DNA of 64,000 nt from an uncultured bacterium (lineage in GTDB: Bacteria; Bacillota; Clostridia; Lachnospirales; Lachnospiraceae). A program made the translations under genes and the position numbers. This document shows, in pieces, positions 35,014 to 44,715 of this stretch. Numbering within the stretch: position 1 is the first letter of the stretch; each line of letters opens with the position of its first letter. The stretch is from NCBI GenBank assembly GCA_905216215.1, contig CAJMSZ010000005.1, positions 1-64,000 on the forward strand. The letters run 5' to 3'. The notes under the pieces are model-generated. The model was given only the letters and a program-made list of their open reading frames with translations. It did not search any database and had not been told where the DNA came from.

Positions 35014-36975
35014 ATGAAAAAAATTTCAAAAAAATGGACAGCCTGGTTTATGAGTGCTGTCATCCTTGTGTTGCTCTTTTTATCTAAAAGCAACCTAGTA
35101 CTTGCCGAATCGGCAGAAAATCAGAATTTAGTAACAACAGATAGTGGCTATGTGAAGTTAGACCAGAGACTGGGTGTAAAGCCTGGGGCAGTTCTAGCTG
35201 AACTTCGCGCCCATGAACAGGATGACTATTATCTGGGAACACCATATAATGGTTGGCCGCTTACACCGGAAAACTGTCTTCGCCCCAATGGACAATATCC
35301 CGGTAATGGCGGAATGAATTGCACAGGATTTGTAGCATCTGTGCTTCGTAAATGCGGTGCAGATTTATCGGAGATAGCATCTTATGGATATTCTGGAGGG
35401 GAGGCTAACGCTTATAACTGGTTTAAATGGATGCAGAAGAATTCGGTGGAATCCTATCATTTTCAGACTATAAGTGAACTGCTTGCAAGCGGATATGCCC
35501 AGAAAGGAGATGTTATCTTTTTTGATCCTGTTTCGTGGGATATAGAGGGAGCAGATTGTCATATTGGATTTTTCTGGGGGGATTCTTCAACCGACAACAG
35601 ATTCTGGCACTCTTCGATTGGTGCCGGGCGGACAAACCGTATTACAGAGCTCATGGGAAAATGTGAATCTACTGTGTATTTGTTTAAGAATACCCATACA
35701 GGAAATCTTGAAGTACATAAGAAAGGTTTGGAATCCGATACAGAGATTGTTTCGGGAAATTGTCTTTATACATTAAAAGATGCAGAATATACGGTGTTCC
35801 GGCATGGGACAACAGAAGTGATTGCTGTGATTGTCACGGATGAAAATGGCCATGGAAAAGTGGACAATCTTCCGGCAGGGACATACGATATACGGGAGAC
35901 AAAAGCACCAGACGGATATGTGCTGAACGAAGAAACGGATGTTGTGACGGTAAAATCAGGAGAGACTGTTCTTTATGAATGCTCTGACAGGGCCGAAAAA
36001 TGGGAGACAGAACTGTTGCTGGAAAAACTGGATTCGGAAACAAAACTTCCGAAAGCACAAGGAAGTGCATCCCTTGGAAGAGCAGAATTTATGGTACAGT
36101 TTTATGATGTCTTATCAGAAACCGACCCGAAAGAACAGGGAGTGGAACCTCTTCGACAGTGGCATTTTCGGACAGATGAAGAGGGAAAGATTCTATGGGA
36201 GAAGGAATATCTGACAGGAGGAGATGCACTTTATATGGATGGTGAAGATACAGTACTTCCATTGGGAACGATTACCATTCAGGAAGAAAAGGCACCGGAA
36301 GGGTATTTGCTGAACACGGACATATTTGTGATTTGTGCCAATCGGTTAAATAATGGAACAATGGTGGAACAGATACTAGATAAAGCGACCATTGAGGAAC
36401 AGGTGGTTCGAGGAAATCTGGAATTTGTAAAGGTGACTGGAGACAGTCAGAAGAGATTGAAAAATGTTCCTTTTCGACTGACCGCTCAAACAACAGGAGA
36501 ATCGCAGATTCTTCTTACGGATTCCAATGGAGAAGGAAGAACAGCAGAAAGCGATATCTGGTTTGGAGAAGGGGAGCCTGAGAAAGGAAAAGGGAAATTG
36601 CCCTTTGACACCTATGTTATAGAAGAACTGGAATGTGAAGCAAATCAGGGATATGCATTGATTCCGCCATTCGAGGTGGTGGTATCTCAGGATAATCGTG
36701 TTATACATCTGGGTACTTTGACCAATGAAAAGGAACCGGAGCAACCGGAAGAACCAGAGCAACCGGAAGAACCAGAGCAGCCGGAAGAGCCAGAGAAGCC
36801 GGAAGAACCGGAGCAGCCGGAAGAACCGAAAACACCGGAAAAATCCACATCTGTTACCAGGGGGTTCCGTCCTGTAAAGACGGGAGATTCGAGTAATTTG
36901 ATAGTTCTTATCATATCTTTGATTCTTTCTTGCGTTACTGTTCTAAAATGTGTTAGAATGACACGTAGAAAATGA
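35014..36975 (+). CDS. Secreted surface protein: NlpC/P60-like domain, SpaA-type repeats, sorting-like tail
   Basis: 653 residues. A signal peptide (about 1-32, ending 'LVLAES') is followed by an NlpC/P60-like region (candidate Cys103 in '[10 protein letters not shown]' and His183 in 'DCHIGFFWG'), then about three SpaA/Cna-B-like beta domains ('[20 protein letters not shown]', '[11 protein letters not shown]', '[14 protein letters not shown]'), a Pro/Glu repeat stalk, 'RPVKTGDSS', a membrane segment and a basic tail. The tail looks like a sortase signal but is not a canonical LPxTG. Of ATG 35008 and 35014, the second has proper spacing to GGAGAGG. Its role could be a wall hydrolase displayed on the surface. 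Confidence 0.8.
   Translation: MKKISKKWTAWFMSAVILVLLFLSKSNLVLAESAENQNLVTTDSGYVKLDQRLGVKPGAVLAELRAHEQDDYYLGTPYNGWPLTPENCLRPNGQYPGNGGMNCTGFVASVLRKCGADLSEIASYGYSGGEANAYNWFKWMQKNSVESYHFQTISELLASGYAQKGDVIFFDPVSWDIEGADCHIGFFWGDSSTDNRFWHSSIGAGRTNRITELMGKCESTVYLFKNTHTGNLEVHKKGLESDTEIVSGNCLYTLKDAEYTVFRHGTTEVIAVIVTDENGHGKVDNLPAGTYDIRETKAPDGYVLNEETDVVTVKSGETVLYECSDRAEKWETELLLEKLDSETKLPKAQGSASLGRAEFMVQFYDVLSETDPKEQGVEPLRQWHFRTDEEGKILWEKEYLTGGDALYMDGEDTVLPLGTITIQEEKAPEGYLLNTDIFVICANRLNNGTMVEQILDKATIEEQVVRGNLEFVKVTGDSQKRLKNVPFRLTAQTTGESQILLTDSNGEGRTAESDIWFGEGEPEKGKGKLPFDTYVIEELECEANQGYALIPPFEVVVSQDNRVIHLGTLTNEKEPEQPEEPEQPEEPEQPEEPEKPEEPEQPEEPKTPEKSTSVTRGFRPVKTGDSSNLIVLIISLILSCVTVLKCVRMTRRK
36733..36840 (+). 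repeat. 18-bp coding repeats (Glu/Pro/Gln stalk)
   Basis: About six tandem copies of an 18-bp unit coding for EPEQPE or close variants. Forms the extended wall-spanning stalk of the surface protein; prone to length variation. Confidence 0.9.
36930..36959 (+). promoter_or_regulatory. Promoter of leuCD inside the end of the surface protein gene
   Basis: TTGCGT (36930-36935), 18 bp, TAGAAT (36954-36959), 45 nt before the leuC ATG. Confidence 0.5.
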
Positions 36976-37003
36976 TGATATAGAATCAGAGGAGGAACGC
37001 AAC

Positions 37004-38278
37004 ATGGGAATGACAATGACGCAGAAAATTTTGGCAGCTCATGCCGGACTGGACTGTGTAACAGAGGGTCAGCTTATAGAAGCGAAACTGGATATAGTAA
37101 TGGCAAATGATATTACCGGTCCTATGGCACTGCCGATTTTCAGACAGATGGCAGAGCACGTTTTTGATAAAGATAAAGTAGTGTTGGTACCAGACCATTT
37201 TACACCAAACAAGGATATTAAGTCCGCAGAAAATTCGAAGGCAATTCGTGAATTTGCCAAAGCACAGAGGTTGAAATGGTATTTTGAACAGGGAAAATCT
37301 GGAGTGGAACATGCAATTCTTCCGGAGGCAGGAGTAGTGGTTGCAGGAGAATGCATTATTGGCGCTGACTCGCATACCTGTACTTATGGCGCCTTGGGAG
37401 CATTTTCTACCGGAGTAGGTACAACAGATATTGCTACCGGTATGGCTACTGGAGAACTTTGGTTTAAAGTGCCGTCAGCAATGAAGTTTGTTCTGACAGG
37501 AAAGCCGGGACCATATGTAACCGGAAAAGATATTATCTTACATATTATTGGTAAGATTGGTGTAGATGGAGCCCTTTACAAATCTATGGAATTTGTAGGG
37601 GATGGTATTGCGAATCTTACTATGGATGACCGTTTCACAATGGCAAATATGGTGATTGAAGCGGGAGCAAAGAATGGAATCTTCCCGGTGGATGAGCAGA
37701 CAGAAGCATATTTGAAAGAGCATTCCATAAAAGAATATAAGATTTATGAAGCAGACGAAGATGCCAAGTATGATGAAGTTATTGAAATTGACCTTTCTGC
37801 AGTACGCCCAACGGTTGCATTCCCTCATCTTCCGGGCAATGCTAAAACAATTGATGAAATTGAGGCAATGGAACCTATTAAGATTGATCAAGTTGTAATC
37901 GGATCTTGTACAAACGGACGTATTTCTGATATGCGCCGGGCTGCTGCCATCCTGAAAGGACATATGGTTCATCCAGATGTACGTGTTATGGTTGTTCCGG
38001 CAACACAGAAGATTTACAAAGAATGTATTAAGGAAGGCTTGGTTGATATCTTTATTGATGCAGGATGTGCTTTCAACACACCGAGCTGTGGACCTTGCAT
38101 GGGCGGACATATGGGTGTTATGGCAGCCGGAGAAAAATGTGTCTCTACAACAAACCGTAACTTTGTAGGAAGAATGGGACACGTAGATTCCTTGATTTAT
38201 CTTGCATCTCCGGAAGTGGCAGCAGCAAGTGCAATTGCCGGTTATATTGCAAATCCTGAGAAAGTAGGTGACAGATAA
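37004..38278 (+). CDS. leuC: 3-isopropylmalate dehydratase large subunit (LeuC)
   Basis: 424 residues, the short HacA/LeuC type. Isomerises 2- to 3-isopropylmalate in leucine synthesis. Three Fe-S ligands lie in 'GSCTNGR' and '[17 protein letters not shown]'; '[25 protein letters not shown]' and '[10 protein letters not shown]' are also conserved. GAGGAGG precedes the ATG. It overlaps leuD by one base (TAATG). leuA and leuB are not in the window. Confidence 0.95.
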   Translation: MGMTMTQKILAAHAGLDCVTEGQLIEAKLDIVMANDITGPMALPIFRQMAEHVFDKDKVVLVPDHFTPNKDIKSAENSKAIREFAKAQRLKWYFEQGKSGVEHAILPEAGVVVAGECIIGADSHTCTYGALGAFSTGVGTTDIATGMATGELWFKVPSAMKFVLTGKPGPYVTGKDIILHIIGKIGVDGALYKSMEFVGDGIANLTMDDRFTMANMVIEAGAKNGIFPVDEQTEAYLKEHSIKEYKIYEADEDAKYDEVIEIDLSAVRPTVAFPHLPGNAKTIDEIEAMEPIKIDQVVIGSCTNGRISDMRRAAAILKGHMVHPDVRVMVVPATQKIYKECIKEGLVDIFIDAGCAFNTPSCGPCMGGHMGVMAAGEKCVSTTNRNFVGRMGHVDSLIYLASPEVAAASAIAGYIANPEKVGDR

Positions 38279-38775
38279 TGAAAGCTAAGGGACATGTATT
38301 TAAGTATGGTGATAATGTGGATACGGATGTAATCATCCCTGCAAGATATCTGAACTCTTTTGATGCGCAGGAACTTGCTACACATGCGATGGTAGATATT
38401 GACCCGGAATTTGCACATAAAGTACAGCCGGGAGATTTAATAGTTGCAAATAAGAACTTTGGATGCGGTTCTTCCAGAGAACATGCACCACTTTGTCTGA
38501 AAACAGCTGGCGTAAGCTGTGTGATTGCAGAGACATTCGCAAGAATTTTTTACAGAAATGCAATTAATATCGGACTTCCAATTATTGAATGTCCGGAGGC
38601 AGCAAGAGGAATTGAAGCAGGTGACGAAGTGGAAGTGGATTTTGACTCTGGTAAGATTTACAATCGCACGAAGGGAACGGAATTCCAAGGACAGGCATTC
38701 CCGGAATTTATGCAGAAATTAATTGCAGCAGGCGGACTGGTAAACTATACGAATAGCAAGAAAAAGAAGGCATAA
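38278..38775 (+). CDS. leuD: 3-isopropylmalate dehydratase small subunit (LeuD)
   Basis: 165 residues, the short form that pairs with the 420-residue LeuC. '[16 protein letters not shown]', '[22 protein letters not shown]' and '[20 protein letters not shown]' are classical swivel-domain motifs. Translationally coupled to leuC through TAATG. Confidence 0.95.
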   Translation: MKAKGHVFKYGDNVDTDVIIPARYLNSFDAQELATHAMVDIDPEFAHKVQPGDLIVANKNFGCGSSREHAPLCLKTAGVSCVIAETFARIFYRNAINIGLPIIECPEAARGIEAGDEVEVDFDSGKIYNRTKGTEFQGQAFPEFMQKLIAAGGLVNYTNSKKKKA

Positions 38776-38787
38776 AGGAGTAGAAAA

Positions 38788-40278
38788 ATGAATTTATTTT
38801 ATAAGAGTACACGTAATTCGGATACAAAAGTTACTGCTTCTCAGGCAATCTTAAAGGGACTTGCAGAGGATGGTGGACTGTTTGTACCAACGCAGATCCC
38901 GAAGCTTCCGGTATCTCTCGGGGAATTGAAAGAAATGAGTTATCAGGAAACGGCCTACACTGTGATGAAGGAATTCTTGACTGATTTTACAGAGGAAGAA
39001 TTGAAAGACTGTATCGCAAAAGCATATGACAGCAAATTTGATACAGAAGAGATTGCGCCTCTTGCAAAAGTGGAAAATGCATATTATCTGGAATTGTATC
39101 ATGGCGCTACTATTGCATTTAAGGATATGGCGCTTTCGATTTTGCCGCATCTGCTTACCACTTCAGCAAAGAAGAATGGAGTAAAAAATGATATTGTAAT
39201 TTTGACAGCCACATCAGGAGATACAGGAAAGGCAGCACTTGCCGGGTTTGCAGATGTAGACGGTGTTAAGATTATTGTATTCTATCCTAAGAATGGGGTC
39301 AGCAGGGTACAGGAACTTCAGATGGTAACCCAGAAGGGTGCCAATACATCTGTTGTTGCGGTTCATGGTAATTTCGATAATGCCCAGAGTGGTGTGAAAG
39401 CTATGTTTGAGGACAAAGAGCTGGCGAATGAATTGGATGAGGCAGGCTATCAGTTTTCTTCAGCAAATTCTATTAACATCGGAAGACTGGTTCCGCAGGT
39501 TGTTTACTATGTATATGCGTATGCAAAATTGTTGCAGAATGGTGAAATTGCAGAGGGAGAAGAAATCAATGTGGTAGTACCTACTGGCAATTTTGGTAAT
39601 ATTCTGGCCGCATTTTATGCAAAGAATATGGGGCTTCCTATTGCAAAATTAATCTGTGCTTCAAATGAAAATAAGGTGCTGTATGATTTCTTCCGCACAG
39701 GAACTTATGATAAGAACCGGGAGTTTATTCTTACAATATCGCCATCTATGGATATTCTGATTTCCAGCAATCTGGAGCGTCTTATCTATCTGTTGACCGG
39801 AGAGGATGATAAGAAGAATCAGGAGCTGATGAGAGAACTAAAGGAAGAAGGTTCTTATACGATTAGTGATGATATGAAGGCACAACTGAAGGATTTTGTG
39901 GGTGGTTATGCTACAGAGGATGAAGTAAAACAGACGATTCGCGATATCTACAGGGAAACTGGATATGTGATGGATACACATACTGCCGTTGCAGCAACGG
40001 TGTATCAGGCATATAGAAAAGAAAGTAAGGACGAGCATAAAGCTGTGATTGCTTCTACAGCAAGTCCATATAAATTTGCGAGAAGTGTTATGACCGCAAT
40101 TGATGACAAATATAATCAATTGGATGAATTTGCATTGATTGATGAATTACAGAAGGTGTCAGGTATGCCTGTTCCGAATGCAATCGAAGAAATTCGAAAT
40201 GCACAGATTTTGCACAACACAGAATGTGATGTAGACAAAATGGAAGATACGGTGAAAACGATTCTGCAAATTAAGTAA
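38788..40278 (+). CDS. thrC: Threonine synthase
   Basis: 496 residues. Makes threonine from O-phosphohomoserine with PLP. The N-terminus 'YKSTRNSDTKVTASQAILKGLAEDGGLFVP' is typical of the longer class of threonine synthases; the PLP lysine is in 'ATIAFKDMALSILPHL' and the phosphate loop is 'VPTGNFGNILAAFYAKNMG'. 'TSGDTGKAALAGF' is also conserved. It follows leuD by 12 nt and is probably cotranscribed. AAAGGAG precedes the ATG. Confidence 0.96.
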   Translation: MNLFYKSTRNSDTKVTASQAILKGLAEDGGLFVPTQIPKLPVSLGELKEMSYQETAYTVMKEFLTDFTEEELKDCIAKAYDSKFDTEEIAPLAKVENAYYLELYHGATIAFKDMALSILPHLLTTSAKKNGVKNDIVILTATSGDTGKAALAGFADVDGVKIIVFYPKNGVSRVQELQMVTQKGANTSVVAVHGNFDNAQSGVKAMFEDKELANELDEAGYQFSSANSINIGRLVPQVVYYVYAYAKLLQNGEIAEGEEINVVVPTGNFGNILAAFYAKNMGLPIAKLICASNENKVLYDFFRTGTYDKNREFILTISPSMDILISSNLERLIYLLTGEDDKKNQELMRELKEEGSYTISDDMKAQLKDFVGGYATEDEVKQTIRDIYRETGYVMDTHTAVAATVYQAYRKESKDEHKAVIASTASPYKFARSVMTAIDDKYNQLDEFALIDELQKVSGMPVPNAIEEIRNAQILHNTECDVDKMEDTVKTILQIK

Positions 40279-40303
40279 TAAAGCCGATAGAAGGTTAATA
40301 ATA

Positions 40304-40332
40304 TTGACTTTATCTATGGAAAATGAGATAAT
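40304..40332 (+). promoter_or_regulatory. Promoter of pckA
   Basis: TTGACT (40304-40309), 17 bp, GATAAT (40327-40332), 33 nt before the ATG. Confidence 0.7.
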
Positions 40333-40365
40333 ATCCGAAGAGTAAAAATATAGGAGGAAGAGATA

Positions 40366-42063
40366 ATGTCAACAAAAGCATATTATCCAATTTCAGAAAT
40401 CGGGAAGGGAAAAACTGGTTTTTCTAAAACAAGAGCGATTATTGAAGCTGCTTTTTATGGAAATAATGTAGTTAAGATTGAAACATTAAAGGAAGCATAT
40501 GAGTTAGCTAAGAACTCGCCTGGAACTATTGTGACAGATATGCCAGTGTACAGAGGTGAGGAATTTGGACTTGATCGTGATGCCAAAGTTCTTTTATTTA
40601 ATGACGGTGCAATTACCGGACGCTATGCAACTGCAAGACGTATTGCAGGAGAACCGGGAGTAGATTGTGATGCACTGGATAAAGTAACTATGGATGCTGT
40701 TTACAAGTCACGTTGGAAAACTATGTACCATGCGACTGTTTATGCTGGACTGGATCCGGAATTTATGGTAAAATGCCACCTCCTTATTCCGGAAGGCGAA
40801 GAAAACATTATGTATAACTGGATGCTGAATTTTCAGTATATGTCAGATGAATATGTTAAAATGTACAAGAAATCTCAGCCGGTTGGAGATGGAAAAGAAG
40901 CAGACATTTATATTTTCTCTGACCCACAGTGGGTTCCGGAAGAGGCAGCAGGTGTAAGTTTTGACTGCTTAAGTGATCCGGCTAAAAGGACATTATGCTA
41001 TTTTAATACAGAAACGAACTGTGCATGTATCCTTGGTATGAGATATTTTGGAGAACATAAAAAGGGAACACTTACTATGGTATGGGCGATTGCAAATCGT
41101 AATGGATACGCATCCTGCCATGGCGGACAGAAAGAGTATACCCTTGCAGATGGATCCAAGTTCGTTGCCTCTGTATATGGACTTTCAGGTTCTGGAAAGT
41201 CTACTCTTACACATGCAAAACATGGCGGAAAATATGAAATCAAAGTACTTCATGACGATGCCTTTATTATCAATACAGATACCTGTGCTTCGATTGCCAT
41301 TGAACCAACCTATTTTGATAAGACGGCAGATTATCCAACAGGATGCCCGGATAACAAGTATCTTCTGACTGCACAGAATTGTTCAGCAACTATGGATGAA
41401 GATGGAAAGATTCAGTTAGTGACAGAAGACATCCGCAACGGAAATGGCCGTGCAATTAAATCTAAATTGTGGTCACCAAACCGTGTGGACAAGATTGATG
41501 CTCCAGTAAATGCAATTTTCTGGATTATGAAGGACCCGACAATTCCACCAGTTGTAAAACTGAAGGGAGCTGCTCTTGCTTCTGTTATGGGAGCAACTCT
41601 TGCAACAAAGCGTTCTTCCGCAGAACGTCTTGCTCCGGGAGTCGACCCCAACAAGCTGGTTGTTGTTCCGTATGCGAATCCATTCAGAACATATCCGCTT
41701 GTGAATGATTATGAAAAGTTTAAAAAGCTTGTAGAAGAAAAAAATGTAGACTGTTACATTGTAAATACCGGAGATTTTATGGGTAAGAAAGTAAAACCTG
41801 CAGATACACTTGGTATTTTAGAAGCGATTGTTGAAAAGCGAGCAGAGTTTAAACAGTGGGGACCATTCACAGATATTGAAATCATGGAGTGGGAAGGATT
41901 TATTCCAGACCTTGATGATACAGAATACAAGGGCCAGTTGAAAGCACGTATGCAGGACCGTGTAAATGAAGTTGAAGCATTTGCAGTGGAAAAAGGCGGA
42001 TACGATAAGCTTCCGGAAGAAGCGGTTGAAGCATTGAAGAAATTGGTTTTGGAACTTGCATAG
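40366..42063 (+). CDS. pckA: Phosphoenolpyruvate carboxykinase (ATP)
   Basis: 565 residues. Interconverts oxaloacetate and PEP; in gut anaerobes it often works in the carboxylating direction. Walker A 'GLSGSGKSTLTH' (kinase-1a), 'LHDDAFIINTD' (kinase-2 with metal-binding Asp), 'CHGGQKEYT' and the adenine-binding C-terminal part identify the ATP type. AGGAGG lies 7 nt before the ATG. It is monocistronic, with its own promoter and terminator. Confidence 0.95.
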   Translation: MSTKAYYPISEIGKGKTGFSKTRAIIEAAFYGNNVVKIETLKEAYELAKNSPGTIVTDMPVYRGEEFGLDRDAKVLLFNDGAITGRYATARRIAGEPGVDCDALDKVTMDAVYKSRWKTMYHATVYAGLDPEFMVKCHLLIPEGEENIMYNWMLNFQYMSDEYVKMYKKSQPVGDGKEADIYIFSDPQWVPEEAAGVSFDCLSDPAKRTLCYFNTETNCACILGMRYFGEHKKGTLTMVWAIANRNGYASCHGGQKEYTLADGSKFVASVYGLSGSGKSTLTHAKHGGKYEIKVLHDDAFIINTDTCASIAIEPTYFDKTADYPTGCPDNKYLLTAQNCSATMDEDGKIQLVTEDIRNGNGRAIKSKLWSPNRVDKIDAPVNAIFWIMKDPTIPPVVKLKGAALASVMGATLATKRSSAERLAPGVDPNKLVVVPYANPFRTYPLVNDYEKFKKLVEEKNVDCYIVNTGDFMGKKVKPADTLGILEAIVEKRAEFKQWGPFTDIEIMEWEGFIPDLDDTEYKGQLKARMQDRVNEVEAFAVEKGGYDKLPEEAVEALKKLVLELA

Positions 42064-42078
42064 AAGTTTGAAGAATAC

Positions 42079-42107
42079 AGGCTGTCGGACAAAACCGGCA
42101 GCCTTTC
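42079..42107 (+). terminator. Terminator of pckA
   Basis: AGGCTGTCGG (42079-42088) pairs with CCGGCAGCCT (42095-42104) with one wobble, followed by TTT. Confidence 0.75.
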
Positions 42108-42162
42108 AAGGTAATTCGTCTATTCTGAAATGGAGTGACAAAAAATAAAGTGGGGAATATAG

Positions 42163-43146
42163 ATGAAAAAACAACAGGAAATCTGCGGTTACATCCTTGC
42201 GGGCGGAAAGAACCGAAGAATGAACGGGCACAAAAAAATATTTTTGGAATATGAGGGTGCTGCATTTTATGAACGCATTTTGCACGCATTTGAAGAGTTT
42301 GATGTCACCTATATTTCGGTTGAGGCAGAAACTCCTTATCAGAAAACGCATCTGCCTGTTATAGTGGACGAGTACGCTGCCATTGGCCCGATGGGAGGTA
42401 TTTACTCTGGTTTAAAATCCTGTGATTGTGAAGCTCTGTTTGTGGTTGCCTGTGATATGCCAATGGTAACGAAAGAAGCGGTGCACCTTGTGAAGGAAAT
42501 GTATAGTAAGCAACATAAAATAACCGTAGTAAGGACGAATGGAAGGCTTCATCCGCTCTTTGGTATTTATCCTAAGACGGTGCTTCCTGAATTAGAAAAA
42601 TTCATTGCGGGCAAGGAATTAAGAATGATGAATTTATTTAAAAAGAATGAATATCAGGTGGTGGATCTGGGAGAGACGAGTGTTGCGGAAAATATCAATA
42701 CAGTAGAGGATTATCAAAAGTTGAGAAATAAAGAAAAAACTCCATTTATTTTTGCAATCAGTGGATATAAAAACAGTGGAAAGACCACACTAATTACAAA
42801 GCTGATTCCGGAACTGACGAAAAAAGGATATAAAGTAGCTGTCATTAAACATGATGGACATGATTTTGAAAGTGATGTCCCCGGAACAGACAGTTACAGG
42901 CATCAGAAAGCTGGTGCATATGGAACCGCTGTTTTCTCTTCGAAACAGATGATGGTTACGAAGGAAACTACGGAAGTCAATGAATTAGATTTGATGAAAG
43001 CTTTTCCAGAGGCTGACATTATTCTGCTGGAGGGATTGAAACACAGTTCATATCCAAAGTATTTTTGCAATTACCCGGAACAGGAGCCTATATCTGCCGA
43101 GGAGCTTGCAGAAGAAATTATTAAGCAAATGCAAAGCTTTTGTTAA
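42163..43146 (+). CDS. MobA-MobB fusion protein for molybdenum cofactor maturation
   Basis: 327 residues. Residues 1-190 are MobA (molybdenum cofactor guanylyltransferase) with 'GYILAGGKNRRMNGHKK', 'GPMGGIYSGL' and 'ACDMPMV'. Residues about 197-327 are MobB, a GTP-binding P-loop protein with 'ISGYKNSGKTTLITKLI', 'VIKHDGHDF' and 'DIILLEGLKHS'. It attaches GMP to molybdopterin. No other cofactor genes or molybdoenzymes are in the window. Confidence 0.9.
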   Translation: MKKQQEICGYILAGGKNRRMNGHKKIFLEYEGAAFYERILHAFEEFDVTYISVEAETPYQKTHLPVIVDEYAAIGPMGGIYSGLKSCDCEALFVVACDMPMVTKEAVHLVKEMYSKQHKITVVRTNGRLHPLFGIYPKTVLPELEKFIAGKELRMMNLFKKNEYQVVDLGETSVAENINTVEDYQKLRNKEKTPFIFAISGYKNSGKTTLITKLIPELTKKGYKVAVIKHDGHDFESDVPGTDSYRHQKAGAYGTAVFSSKQMMVTKETTEVNELDLMKAFPEADIILLEGLKHSSYPKYFCNYPEQEPISAEELAEEIIKQMQSFC

Positions 43147-43152
43147 ATTCAG

Positions 43153-43181
43153 TTGAAATCATGATGAGAATATTATATAAT
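43153..43181 (+). promoter_or_regulatory. Promoter of the probable 6S RNA
   Basis: TTGAAA (43153-43158), 17 bp, TATAAT (43176-43181). A start at about 43187-43189 is expected. Confidence 0.75.
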
Positions 43182-43186
43182 AAGCC

Positions 43187-43375
43187 TGTAAACCTGGGGT
43201 GTTCGATACTCTCGATTTTTTGAACCTACATTACTTTAAACGGGATTCTTATATCTCTGTAATATGTCAGGCCTCCATTACGCAGTGGAAGACAGAAAAG
43301 CAGATGCGGTTGCCCACCTAGCGCTTGCTAGGAGTCAAAAAACGAGAAACGGCATTTCGGGTGATTACAAAAGAT
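43187..43375 (+). ncRNA. ssrS: Probable 6S RNA
   Basis: About 185 nt with no gene, its own promoter and a terminator. It can fold as a long interrupted rod: TGTAA near the 5' end with TTACA near 43370, then CTCG-A-TTTTTTGA (43211-43223) with TCAAAAAACGAG (43335-43346), enclosing a less paired centre and a CCTAGC/GCTAGG hairpin (43318-43333). Length, rod shape and the GGTGTTCG / CACCTAGC...GCTAGG elements fit Firmicute 6S RNA, which binds sigma-A RNA polymerase by imitating an open promoter. The call is from memory of the family, not from a model search. It explains the gene-free stretch 43147-43531. Confidence 0.7.
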
Positions 43376-43379
43376 AAAA

Positions 43380-43409
43380 GACAGTTGCACTATGCAACTG
43401 TCCTTTTTG
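43380..43409 (+). terminator. Terminator of the probable 6S RNA
   Basis: A perfect 10-bp stem GACAGTTGCA/TGCAACTGTC with a 3-nt loop and CTTTTTG. Confidence 0.85.
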
Positions 43410-43531
43410 ATTATAGAATGGAATCGTGACAAAGGGTATTTGAAAATAGTTCTCTGATACCGATGATGAAAAGGATTGAAAAATTGGAAAAAGTAAGGTA
43501 TTTTAGGATGATAGAAAGGGAATAGAGGAAC

Positions 43532-44416
43532 ATGAAGAAAAAAATACAAGAGTTATGGCACTTTACCGAACGGGTAGGTGCGGCCCATGTAGGAGCTTAT
43601 GCGGCACAATCTGCATATTTCCTGATGTTAAGTTTAATTCCGTTTATTCTGTTATTATTAGCTGTTATCCAGTACACACCGGTTACAAAAGCAGATGTAA
43701 TGACTGCTATGGTACTTGTTTTCCCGGAAAAGAGCATGCAGAGCTTTATCGTAGGAATTGTAAATCAGGTGTACAATCAATCGAAGACTATTATTCCAAT
43801 TACTGCGGTTACGGCATTGTGGTCCGCAGGAAAGGGAGTTCTTGCAATCAATACCGGACTCAACTGTGTATATAATACCAAAGAAACACGTAATTATATA
43901 TTTTTACGCATCCGGGCATCATTTTATATTGTTGTGTTTATGCTGGCAATTGTAATTGGACTTGTTCTTTCGGTGTTCGGAAACAATCTCAGTTTGTTTA
44001 TATGCAGACATTTTCCGTTGTTAAAGGATACGATTGTGGCAGTGCTGGAAAGCCGGACAATCATTTCTTTTGCGGGATGGTTTTTGTTTGCAATTGTGAT
44101 TTACTGCTTTTTGCCAAACAAGAAAATAAGTGTGTGGAAGCAGCTCCCTGGCGCAATATTTACCTCTGTTTTGTTTATGATGATATCCTTCGGATTTTCC
44201 GTGTATTTGACGATTTTCCACAGTTTTGAAGGTTTGTATGGAAGCATGACAGCGATTATCCTGGTAATGTTGTGGTTGTATTTCTGTATGTACACGATTT
44301 TGCTTGGCGGACTTATTAACAGTATGCTTTTAGAAAAAGAAATATCTGTAAAAGGGACACCTGTGAAAGAGATACCTGTAAAAGAACCTGAAAAAGAGAC
44401 AGGAAAAAAATCTTGA
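43532..44416 (+). CDS. YihY/BrkB-family membrane protein
   Basis: 294 residues and six membrane segments. 'HVGAYAAQSAYFLMLSLIPFILLLLAV', 'ALWSAGKGVLAINTGLNCVY' and 'LPNKKISVWKQLPGAIFTSVLF' are family signatures. Once mis-annotated as RNase BN; the true role is unknown. The basic tail carries three short 'KGTPVKEIPVKE'-like repeats. It ends just before the pheS T-box promoter. Confidence 0.85.
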   Translation: MKKKIQELWHFTERVGAAHVGAYAAQSAYFLMLSLIPFILLLLAVIQYTPVTKADVMTAMVLVFPEKSMQSFIVGIVNQVYNQSKTIIPITAVTALWSAGKGVLAINTGLNCVYNTKETRNYIFLRIRASFYIVVFMLAIVIGLVLSVFGNNLSLFICRHFPLLKDTIVAVLESRTIISFAGWFLFAIVIYCFLPNKKISVWKQLPGAIFTSVLFMMISFGFSVYLTIFHSFEGLYGSMTAIILVMLWLYFCMYTILLGGLINSMLLEKEISVKGTPVKEIPVKEPEKETGKKS

Positions 44417-44440
44417 CAGACTCGTTTGTTATGTTACAAT
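44413..44440 (+). promoter_or_regulatory. Promoter of the pheST T-box leader
   Basis: TTGACA (44413-44418), 16 bp, TACAAT (44435-44440). The -35 overlaps the stop codon of the yihY-like gene. Confidence 0.7.
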
Positions 44441-44446
44441 AATAGA

Positions 44447-44701
44447 GTTAATACATGTAAAGGCTAAGACCGTGTAAGTAAAGACTTGTTTTCCAATAGA
44501 GAGAGGGAACCACAGGCTGGAAGTTCCCTTTGGTTCAGACAAGAATTGAATTTCCCACGTGAGCTGCATTTTTGAAACAAAAGTAGGAAATGCCGTGCCT
44601 GCACGTTACGCAGACCGAGAGCTTGTTCATAAGAACAAGAATAAGGGTGGTACCGCGATATATTCGTCCCTATGCAATATTTGCATAGGGATATTTTTAT
44701 T
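44447..44701 (+). promoter_or_regulatory. T-box leader (tRNA-Phe sensing) of pheST
   Basis: About 250 nt with AGAGA-type Stem I (44498-44512), the conserved T-box AAGGGTGGTACCGCG (44643-44657), and a terminator CCCTATGCA/TGCATAGGG (44668-44690) with T5. A TTC at 44552-44554 is a likely phenylalanine specifier, though its place in the specifier loop is not proved. Uncharged tRNA-Phe would bind the T-box and allow read-through into pheS. It fills 44417-44715. Confidence 0.9.
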
Positions 44702-44715
44702 TATAGGAGGAAATC

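Noticed and set aside
36733..36840. CRISPR-like short repeats
   Set aside because: The 18-bp units are contiguous, in frame and code for a Pro/Glu stalk; there are no spacers.
43187..43375. T-box or riboswitch leader of the YihY gene
   Set aside because: No T-box sequence is present, a terminator closes the transcript 120 nt before the gene, and the long rod fold fits 6S RNA better.
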